Source of the DNA: Planctomycetaceae bacterium UBA6163
Lineage (GTDB): Bacteria; Planctomycetota; Planctomycetia; Pirellulales; Pirellulaceae
Direction: 5' to 3'
Assembly (NCBI GenBank): GCA_002428205.1
Contig: DIUH01000367.1
Coordinates: forward strand, 1 to 12,205
Length of the DNA stretch: 12,205 nt
Part shown: one piece after another, positions 6,615 through 12,205 of the stretch
How positions within the stretch are numbered: position 1 is the first letter of the stretch
How the letters are laid out: each line of letters opens with the position of its first letter
Notes under the pieces: model-generated
Seen by the model: the letters and a program-made list of their open reading frames with translations, nothing else
Told to the model about the DNA's origin: nothing
Database searches by the model: none
Program-made: the position numbers and the translations under genes

Positions 6615-7739
6615 TCAAACGCCTCCCAAATCGACTCGCATTCCACCAAGATCCGCGCTTTCTCGGCATGCCTCCATCAACTGCTGAGTCTTCAGCGCGA
6701 TCGCCGGCCAATGCGGGTCCAATTCGCCTGACAACACGCACCGATTCATCGCTTCGATCATGTTCACTTCCTGGGCGTTCGGTTCGCCGCTGGCATATTC
6801 CACCACCGCCGACCGCGAGCTGTGCCGCTGCATGTTCCAACGACAATTATCGATCTCCAGCACATGCCGGTGCTCACCCCACGCCAATTCCGCGTCGTAA
6901 AACGGCAAAACAAAGTCGTCCAGCGTGATGTAACCTTTCTCGCCCGAGATCGTCGTCAATTGCTGGTTTTCGACCAGGAACGAGCAGAAGAAATGGGCCG
7001 ACACACCGCCGTCAAAGAATAGTTCACCGGAAAACTCACCCGGCACATCGCCCGGGCTAGCATCGCCACGCATGGTCTTAAGTGTATGCGCAACGACACT
7101 GGTCGGCATGCGAAAGTTCATCACCCACAGAATCATCCGCAGCGTGTACCAGCCAAGGTCGCCCAAGCATCCCTGGCTTTCCAACGACGAATCGACACGA
7201 ATATTTGAACGCTGAAACGACTCGTCGCCGTGAAAGCAAAACGAGCTGGTGATTCGCCGCAGCGGCCCGATCCCCGCTGGGCCATCGATCGCATCGCGAA
7301 TCGCGGCCAAACGCGAGCTGTGGCTGAACATCACGCCGTCCATGAACTGCACACCGGCGGCACGACACGCGTCGATCATTTCCGCCGCATCCTCAGCCGA
7401 ATCCGCCACCGGTTTTTCGCACAAAACATGCTTACCCGCCGCCGCCGCCTTTAAAACCCAGGGTTTTCTCAACGACGTCGGCAACGCGATGTAGACCGCA
7501 TCGACATCGTCGCGTGCCAGCAGCGAATCGTAATCACCCACGGCAGCCGGCGGCTTCGCAAAGGGCACCTCTGCGGAGCACTGGTCAATGAACTGCTGAG
7601 CCTTTGCCGTATCGCGGCTCGCAACAGCAGTTATCGTACCGCTGGCCGATAACGCGATCGACTTCCAGTTTTTGCGACTGATCGCTGCGGTGCTTAGCAA
7701 GCCCCAACGGCACAAATGGGCTGATTTTGAGAACGGCAT
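6615..7739 (-). CDS. Gfo/Idh/MocA-family NAD(P)-dependent oxidoreductase
   Basis: 374 residues, the usual length. The N-terminal Rossmann half (about 10-130) has RWGLLSTAAIS in place of the GxGxxG loop, the ITAVASRD strand ending the first beta-alpha-beta unit (36-43), AVYIALPTSL (81-90) and the family motif GKHVLCEKP (102-110) with Lys109. The C-terminal substrate half contains GCLGDLGWYTLRMILW (190-205), whose Asp and Tyr occupy the usual active-site region, and KGYITLDDF (268-276). Members oxidise or reduce sugars, inositols or dihydrodiols with NAD(P). There is no Tat or signal peptide, unlike many planctomycete paralogues, so it should act in the cytoplasm. The substrate cannot be read from the sequence. 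ATG 7737-7739 is chosen because the Rossmann fold begins at once; no clear Shine-Dalgarno is present. It is convergent with recQ and probably monocistronic. Confidence 0.9.
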   Translation of the reverse strand: MPFSKSAHLCRWGLLSTAAISRKNWKSIALSASGTITAVASRDTAKAQQFIDQCSAEVPFAKPPAAVGDYDSLLARDDVDAVYIALPTSLRKPWVLKAAAAGKHVLCEKPVADSAEDAAEMIDACRAAGVQFMDGVMFSHSSRLAAIRDAIDGPAGIGPLRRITSSFCFHGDESFQRSNIRVDSSLESQGCLGDLGWYTLRMILWVMNFRMPTSVVAHTLKTMRGDASPGDVPGEFSGELFFDGGVSAHFFCSFLVENQQLTTISGEKGYITLDDFVLPFYDAELAWGEHRHVLEIDNCRWNMQRHSSRSAVVEYASGEPNAQEVNMIEAMNRCVLSGELDPHWPAIALKTQQLMEACRESADLGGMRVDLGGV

Positions 7740-7864
7740 CGTGGGAAGAGTCCAAGGAGTTTGGCGGGAAAAACGACCGACTGGCAGGAAACCGAGATTG
7801 CGTCGGCAATTTTGTCATGCCGGAGCACGATCATAAAACACTGCCCCGGATCGCCCAGCCCCCT

Positions 7865-7890
7865 GGCCAGCGAAACGGGCCAGCGAAACG
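7865..7890. repeat. Perfect 13-bp tandem duplication
   Basis: The unit GGCCAGCGAAACG occurs twice without a gap (7865-7877 and 7878-7890), followed by a partial echo (TAAACG). Only two copies are present and no coding frame uses it, so it looks like a local slippage duplication or paired binding sites. Confidence 0.8.
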
Positions 7891-8003
7891 TAAACGCAAA
7901 AATACTGTCACACCGAAAACTCCGGCTCAAGCCCGCACGCCTGTCTCGCCGATGAAACACGCACAATCGTAACGATCGATCTTGGCGACACAGCCAGCAC
8001 CCG

Positions 8004-8032
8004 TTGACCCGGCGGGAAAGTTTTCCTAATCT
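8004..8032 (+). promoter_or_regulatory. Probable sigma70-like promoter for tRNA-Cys
   Basis: A -35 box TTGACC (8004-8009, five of six) and a -10 box TAATCT (8027-8032, about half matching) are 17 bp apart. Transcription would begin near 8039, giving a 40-nt leader, the same length as inferred for tRNA-Asp. The good -35 and the spacing support it; the -10 is weak. Confidence 0.45.
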
Positions 8033-8078
8033 GCACAGATCACTCGTTCGGGAAACGCCGCAACGACACGATTGGTAA

Positions 8079-8151
8079 GGCGACGTGGCCAAGTGGCTAA
8101 GGCGATGGATTGCAAATCCATTATTCGTCGGTTCGAATCCGACCGTCGCCT
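8079..8151 (+). tRNA. tRNA-Cys (anticodon GCA)
   Basis: 73 nt with a full cloverleaf. The acceptor GGCGACG pairs perfectly with CGTCGCC, the D-arm has GGCC...GGC, the anticodon stem ATGGA/TCCAT encloses TTGCAAA with anticodon GCA, and the T-arm GTCGG/CCGAC encloses TTCGAAT. The discriminator is U73, the main identity base of tRNA-Cys. CCA is not encoded. A run of six T begins two bases after the tRNA (8153-8158) and may help end transcription. It is convergent with ppc. Confidence 0.96.
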
Positions 8152-8176
8152 CTTTTTTCTTGCGTTAAACGCTTAC

Positions 8177-8191
8177 TGCCGCTCTGCGGCA
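8177..8191. terminator. Weak hairpin between convergent tRNA-Cys and ppc
   Basis: TGCCGC and GCGGCA form a perfect 6-bp stem with a TCT loop. It lies between the ends of tRNA-Cys and ppc, where a shared terminator is expected. No T-run follows the hairpin on either strand, so termination here is only inferred. Confidence 0.3.
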
Positions 8192-8234
8192 AGTGAATCC
8201 GCTAAAACACTTCGGCAACTCAAGCGGCCTCCCT

Positions 8235-11048
8235 TTAGCCCGTTGCGCCAAGCCCCGACGCGATTGCATTGACGGTCAATAGCAGTTGTGGCAGCAACGC
8301 ATCAGCCTGCGTCGCTTCGCCCATCCGATGGTAACTTCTCCATCGCCGCAACAAACCGATCTGTTGATTGTGCAAAATCCTCAAACCTTGGCTGCGCAAT
8401 TGAATCATTCGCCGAACATTCGGACGCTTCGCATCCAAACACCCTCCGTATAAGTGTTCAACATGCCGCTTCGCCAGATCCCATTCCTGGACGATCCTGT
8501 CAAGAAACAGCTCCCGCAGCGCTTTATCCTCAACTAACGCCGCATATTCACGAATCACATCACCATCCACAGCAGCCACCGATGTCGCGACGTTGCTGAT
8601 CAAATACTTCAGCGGTGCCCATTTACCTAATTCGTCTGGCAATTTCGCATATATATCCGGTTGCTCGTGCTGTAGTCTCGCTAGCGCCGTTCCCACACCA
8701 TACCAACCCGATAAATAAAAACGCGCTTGCCCCCAACTAAACACCCACGGAATCGCTCGCAAATCGGCCAGCGATTGCTGCCCGGTTCGACGACTGGGCC
8801 GCGAACCGATCCGACTTTGCTCAATCGCATCGATCGGTGTGGCTTGACGGAAGAAATCCAAAAACCCTTTGCTATGCAGCAGGTCGTGATATTCGCCTTG
8901 CGCCCAAGAGGCCAGCGAGACGAGCGTCGGTTCGAGCGGATTGACGCTCTCCTGGACATGCAAATCGGTCAGCGTCTTGGTCGTCACGCCAGCAAGAAAC
9001 AATTCTAAGTTATAGATCGCGGTCGGCTGATGCGCATACTTCTGTGCGATCGTTTCACCTTGCTCGGTAAGCCGCAAATCGCCTTCGAGCGTACGATCGG
9101 GCAACGATCTTATAAAACGGTTGGTCGGACCGGCACCACGGCTGATCGTTCCGCCTCGTCCATGAAAAAATCTTACATGAACCGAATGCCTTCGACCAAC
9201 GTCGGCGAGTTTGTCTTGAGCATGACGCAGCCCAACGAGGCTGGCCAAAATCCCGCCGTCTTTATTACTATCGCTGTAACCGATCATGATTTGACCCGTC
9301 ATCGGGTGACCGGTCGTGTGGCTTGCCCGTGCATGCCGCTGCAAGTATTCCATGCTCCGCCGCGTCAATGAACATGACAAGAAACGGTCATAAATATCTG
9401 GGCTGCGGTGCAAATCATCAATTGTCTCAAATAAAGGAACCACCTGCAGCGGGCAAACCACGCCTTGATCGGTATCGACCAACAAGCCGACCTCGCGGGC
9501 CAGCAGATAGACACCTAACAAATCAGACGCTTGGCGAGTCATGCTGACAATCAGCGATCCCAAGCCCTCGGGTCCGAAGGCGTGCAAGTATTGTCGCACG
9601 ACGCTCAGCGCCCCCAGCACCGCATCAGCTTCCTTGCCCGCGCTGCGCCCGGCGACCAAAAATGGACGTTGCGACTTCAGTTCACTTTCTAAAAATGCGA
9701 TTCGCTTCGCTTCGTCCCAACGCGAATAGTCCGAGTCTGCCAGCCCGGCCGAGACCAACAATTGTTCGATCGCCTTGTCATGCATCGCGCTGTTTTGACG
9801 CACATCCAACACGGCCAAATGAAACCCAAACGCTTGCACGATTCGCATCAGCGGTCGTACCGCAAAATCTGCCGTCTCACGCATCGACACGCCGACCAGT
9901 GCGTCATACAAGACTCGCAAATCGACCAGCATTTCATCGCTGGTTCGGTAAAACCTCTCATCGGGTGCGATCGGTCGGAAATCATCACCATCGACGCGGG
10001 CTAGCCCATCAGTCTTCGCTGAAACCTTTGGCAGTCGCGCCAGCATCAGATTCAAGAATTGACGCCATGGTTCGTTGGGATTCCGCTGCATCGCTTTGGA
10101 ACCGGCATCGCCCAATAAGTCGACTCGCTTGGCAATTTCTTGTAAGAATTCACCGCGCGGCGCGATCCAATAAGCCGACAAACTGAGCAGCCTGGCCAAC
10201 TCGGTCATTTCGCGTTGCAGCAGTCCCAGCGCGCTGCGTCGCAAATCGATCAACGTTTCCGCCGTCACCTGCGGAGTCACCAGCGGATGCCCATCGCGGT
10301 CGCCACCGACCCACGTCCCAAACGTTAACTTTGGCAACGACAAAGGGTCGCAAATCAGTTCAGGATCAAATCCCAGATGTTGCCACGCTTGCCGCAATCG
10401 CAGATCGAGCGGTTTGATCGCGGCAGGGAAAACGTGAGTCAAATAGTCGATCACGTTTCGGCGTTCGGACTGCAAATCAGGTTTATCGAGATAGATTTCA
10501 CCGGTGCGCCATAAGATACCCAGCAGCGATCTTACCGCCGCTTCATTCTCAGCCTCCTGCCAGACCGTAAGATCGCCACGGTGCCGAGCGACGAAACGGT
10601 CGAACAGCCGCCGGTGATGCGCAAGCACAGTCGCTCGCTTCGCTTCGGTCGGATGGGCGGTCAAAACGAGTTCGACTTGAATCGACGATAGATGCTCTGC
10701 GATCTGGTCTTGCGAAATCCCGCTCTCTTTCAACTCACGCAGCGCATCGCCCCAAAGCGCCGGCAACTGGTCGACGCCTTTTTCCTGCTCGATCTCGTTA
10801 CGAAACCGTGCCGCCGAAATCTGTTCGGCCATGCCCAGCAATTGGAAAGCGATCGAATAGGCTTGAGTCAACTGAACCGAATCAGCCAAAACCGTTGATA
10901 CGTCTACCTTCTCGCTGGCATCGGGCAACAGATTGGCAAGCGCCCCGTCGCCTGATTCTTCTAAGACGCTTCGCAACACCGACAGCATCCAATCCCAGTC
11001 AAGATTCAATTTCTCAACGTCCAACGCCAAGACGCTAGCCGACACCAT
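8235..11048 (-). CDS. ppc: Phosphoenolpyruvate carboxylase
   Basis: Converts PEP and bicarbonate to oxaloacetate, refilling the TCA cycle; a cytoplasmic homotetramer. 937 residues, full length for the family (883 in E. coli). Seen: VLTAHPTEAKRATV with catalytic His132 (E. coli His138), TFGTWVGGDRDGHP (242-255), LDVRQNS (414-420), IMIGYSDSNKDGG (587-599), FHGRGGTISRGAGPTNR (628-644) with catalytic Arg630, LRLTEQGE (658-665), IGSRPSRR (747-754) and the C-terminal LLLTVNAIASGLGATG. Of the four aspartate-inhibitor ligands known from E. coli (Lys773, Arg832, Arg587, Asn881), the two arginines appear kept (Arg885, Arg630), while the lysine and the asparagine of the usual NTG end appear to be Ala826 and Ala935. 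Reduced aspartate inhibition is inferred. ATG 11046-11048 has AAGAGGA 7-8 nt upstream, a clear site. It is convergent with tRNA-Cys and 159 bp after the cupredoxin gene, probably with its own promoter. Confidence 0.97.
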   Translation of the reverse strand: MVSASVLALDVEKLNLDWDWMLSVLRSVLEESGDGALANLLPDASEKVDVSTVLADSVQLTQAYSIAFQLLGMAEQISAARFRNEIEQEKGVDQLPALWGDALRELKESGISQDQIAEHLSSIQVELVLTAHPTEAKRATVLAHHRRLFDRFVARHRGDLTVWQEAENEAAVRSLLGILWRTGEIYLDKPDLQSERRNVIDYLTHVFPAAIKPLDLRLRQAWQHLGFDPELICDPLSLPKLTFGTWVGGDRDGHPLVTPQVTAETLIDLRRSALGLLQREMTELARLLSLSAYWIAPRGEFLQEIAKRVDLLGDAGSKAMQRNPNEPWRQFLNLMLARLPKVSAKTDGLARVDGDDFRPIAPDERFYRTSDEMLVDLRVLYDALVGVSMRETADFAVRPLMRIVQAFGFHLAVLDVRQNSAMHDKAIEQLLVSAGLADSDYSRWDEAKRIAFLESELKSQRPFLVAGRSAGKEADAVLGALSVVRQYLHAFGPEGLGSLIVSMTRQASDLLGVYLLAREVGLLVDTDQGVVCPLQVVPLFETIDDLHRSPDIYDRFLSCSLTRRSMEYLQRHARASHTTGHPMTGQIMIGYSDSNKDGGILASLVGLRHAQDKLADVGRRHSVHVRFFHGRGGTISRGAGPTNRFIRSLPDRTLEGDLRLTEQGETIAQKYAHQPTAIYNLELFLAGVTTKTLTDLHVQESVNPLEPTLVSLASWAQGEYHDLLHSKGFLDFFRQATPIDAIEQSRIGSRPSRRTGQQSLADLRAIPWVFSWGQARFYLSGWYGVGTALARLQHEQPDIYAKLPDELGKWAPLKYLISNVATSVAAVDGDVIREYAALVEDKALRELFLDRIVQEWDLAKRHVEHLYGGCLDAKRPNVRRMIQLRSQGLRILHNQQIGLLRRWRSYHRMGEATQADALLPQLLLTVNAIASGLGATG

Positions 11049-11121
11049 CTTAAAATCCTCTTGTGAAGCCTTGCTGGTTCTCTACGCCATGATTTCTTCC
11101 TAAACACGGCCAGCAGCGTAG

Positions 11122-11142
11122 CGACAATGCAGGGTATTGTCG
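11122..11142. repeat. Inverted repeat upstream of ppc
   Basis: CGACAAT and ATTGTCG form a perfect 7-bp dyad around a 7-nt loop. It lies in the 159-bp gap between the cupredoxin stop codon and the ppc start, about 75 bp before the ppc ATG. It could be a repressor or activator dyad for ppc, or a weak terminator for the upstream gene; no T-run follows, which favours the first. Confidence 0.4.
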
Positions 11143-11207
11143 ATTGCCACTAGCGGTGTCGACAGGCAACTTCCCCAGGGCCGTCCGTTCCGGCAGGCAA
11201 GCCGCCA

Positions 11208-11993
11208 TTAATTTCGCCCGAACAGAGCGGACGGAATCACTATCGTGCCAAGATCGTTCATCCCCGGGTTGATCATAAGACGGATCAGGTTCCGGTCGGT
11301 CGCCACCTTTTGCCCGTCAATCTCTAGCTCAGGAATTCGACGGCTGGATTCATGGTACAGGCGAAACACCAGTTCGTTGCCCACTGGTAAATCCTTGATC
11401 TCAATATTCCCCTGGTCATCACTGACGCTTACAAACCGATGGTCAAGTACAACTAAATAGGCACGCATCCAAGGGTGAATATTGCAATCAATCGGAATCG
11501 GTGCGGGTTCGGCCTTTTCAATCTTTATGCTTTGTGGAACGCCTGGGGCAACAAATCCGGAAAAAGCAGAGTTTACAAAAAAGCTAAGGTTGGGATTGTG
11601 TCCAACTTTATCGCGTTCCACAAGACTAAGAGTGTCACCGGCTTGCATGCAGAGAATATGTGGCTCGAAACGGCAGTTTTCAATCGCAAGCGTTACCGTT
11701 TTGGGCATCCCCTGGAAAACTTCTAACCGACTGCCACGTTGACCTGTGGAAACATAAAACACAACGTTTTTAATCCCTTGGGTTTTCTTATCAACGATCA
11801 AGCGCTCGTTGATTAGCGGAATACGGCCGCAAAATTCGATATCTTTATTGACATTAATTTTCTCCGCCTCAGGGGCAACACCACCATACACAAATCGTGC
11901 CCGTAATGTCCCCATCTCCTGACATTGAACAATCTCAGCAGAACCGATTGGCAGAGTAATCAATAGACAACATCGCAATACCTGCTGAACCAT
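11208..11993 (-). CDS. Secreted cupredoxin-like protein (often annotated 'methylamine utilization protein')
   Basis: 261 residues. The start ATG 11991-11993 has a strong GGAGGAG 7 nt upstream. A signal peptide is visible (VLRCCLLITLPIGSA, cleavage near 19-24), so the protein is exported. The core is cupredoxin-like: His132 in VERDKVGHN and the CNIHPWM motif (Cys170, His173, Met176) give the His-Cys-His-Met set of a type 1 copper site; His112 in CRFEPH is an alternative ligand. The spacing C-x2-H-x2-M is shorter than in plastocyanin, but the CxxHPWM form recurs in planctomycete relatives. After it, VSVSDDQGNIEIKDLPVG (188-205) resembles a carboxypeptidase-regulatory-like beta-sandwich repeat. 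Electron transfer or copper binding in the periplasm is inferred. No methylamine dehydrogenase genes are nearby, so the usual database name probably says little about its role. Confidence 0.82.
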   Translation of the reverse strand: MVQQVLRCCLLITLPIGSAEIVQCQEMGTLRARFVYGGVAPEAEKINVNKDIEFCGRIPLINERLIVDKKTQGIKNVVFYVSTGQRGSRLEVFQGMPKTVTLAIENCRFEPHILCMQAGDTLSLVERDKVGHNPNLSFFVNSAFSGFVAPGVPQSIKIEKAEPAPIPIDCNIHPWMRAYLVVLDHRFVSVSDDQGNIEIKDLPVGNELVFRLYHESSRRIPELEIDGQKVATDRNLIRLMINPGMNDLGTIVIPSALFGRN

Positions 11994-12000
11994 TATGTCT

Positions 12001-12007
12001 CTCCTCC
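12001..12007 (-). promoter_or_regulatory. Strong Shine-Dalgarno of the cupredoxin gene
   Basis: GGAGGAG on the minus strand, 7 nt before ATG 11993, is the best ribosome-binding site in the window and fixes this start. Most neighbouring genes have weak or no such site. Confidence 0.8.
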
Positions 12008-12153
12008 GTCATTCGAACGTGTTGATCGCGAAACCAAAAGCCGCTTTCAACTAAACCGTCAAGACGTTACCATCAGTGGCGTATTATTCTCCCGACACCA
12101 ACACGATTGTAGCGACATGCCCTGTGTGCCGGGGAATGGAGCGAAGAGCCTAT

Positions 12154-12178
12154 CCGAAAAGGGGTCTGACCCTTTGGA
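12154..12178. repeat. GGGTCTGACCC inverted repeat, possible REP-like element at window edge
   Basis: AAAAGGGG-TCTGA-CCCTTT forms an imperfect hairpin, with outer CC/GG bases also able to pair around a bulge. It lies in the non-coding stretch upstream of the cupredoxin gene. Sequences of the form GGGGTCTGACCC recur between genes in planctomycetes and near RAYT (REP-associated transposase) genes; that link comes from memory and not from this window. No transposase is visible here, but the element may continue beyond the right edge. Confidence 0.35.
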
Positions 12179-12205
12179 GGCGAGTCGATTTCATTGGTTT
12201 TTTGG

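Larger units (their letters stand above)
7740..8078. other. Intergenic region of about 340 bp without a convincing gene
   Basis: It separates the oxidoreductase gene (minus) from tRNA-Cys (plus). It holds the presumed oxidoreductase promoter, which I cannot localise, a 13-bp tandem duplication (7865-7890) and a probable tRNA-Cys promoter (8004-8032). Open frames across it are basic, low-complexity and unlike proteins. Confidence 0.5.

Noticed and set aside
8072..8272. Open frame across tRNA-Cys
   Set aside because: It is translation of the tRNA itself plus its leader and trailer; there is no protein-like composition.
9662..10186. Plus-strand 174-residue open frame inside ppc
   Set aside because: It is a shadow of the ppc coding sequence; arginine-, histidine- and proline-rich with no recognisable fold.

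Overview
The window looks like a chromosomal segment of a planctomycete, probably Pirellulaceae or a Rhodopirellula-like lineage. This rests on the gene families: a secreted DUF1080 (3-keto-disaccharide hydrolase) protein, a small membrane protein starting with an NPYAPP motif, and a secreted cupredoxin of the C-x2-HPWM type. GC content is moderate, many genes lack a clear Shine-Dalgarno sequence, and the genes are loosely packed on both strands. The species assignment is inference; no marker here settles it.

Layout. The left part (1-2257) is a minus-strand run: a DUF1080 protein, a YihX-like HAD phosphatase and a Ppx/GppA phosphatase cut by the window edge. They are separated by 43 and 67 bp and could be one transcription unit. 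Divergent from it are a three-helix NPYAPP membrane protein (2546-2992) and a doubtful small membrane ORF (3056-3427). tRNA-Asp(GUC) lies on the minus strand (3506-3579) with a good promoter behind it and a strong intrinsic terminator in front. Next come a 53-residue single-pass membrane protein (3870-4031) and a stretch (about 4032-4538) that looks like a frameshifted or degenerating minus-strand gene. A RecQ-family helicase (4613-6604, +) follows, convergent with a Gfo/Idh/MocA oxidoreductase (6615-7739, -).

The right part has a roughly 340-bp gap with a 13-bp tandem duplication and a tRNA promoter, then tRNA-Cys(GCA) (8079-8151, +). This is convergent with a full-length phosphoenolpyruvate carboxylase gene, ppc (8235-11048, -). 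Upstream of ppc is a secreted cupredoxin-like protein (11208-11993, -), and near the right edge is a small GGGTCTGACCC inverted repeat resembling REP-type elements.

Functionally this is mostly housekeeping: anaplerotic CO2 fixation (PEPC), DNA repair (RecQ), phosphate or polyphosphate metabolism (Ppx, HAD), sugar-related reactions (DUF1080, Gfo/Idh/MocA), two tRNAs and envelope proteins. I see no phage, CRISPR, IS or defence system, and no convincing new multi-gene system. The points most worth a second look are the PEPC's altered aspartate-inhibitor site, the RecQ variant whose Cys4 cluster is far from the helicase core, and the apparent frameshift beside recQ.
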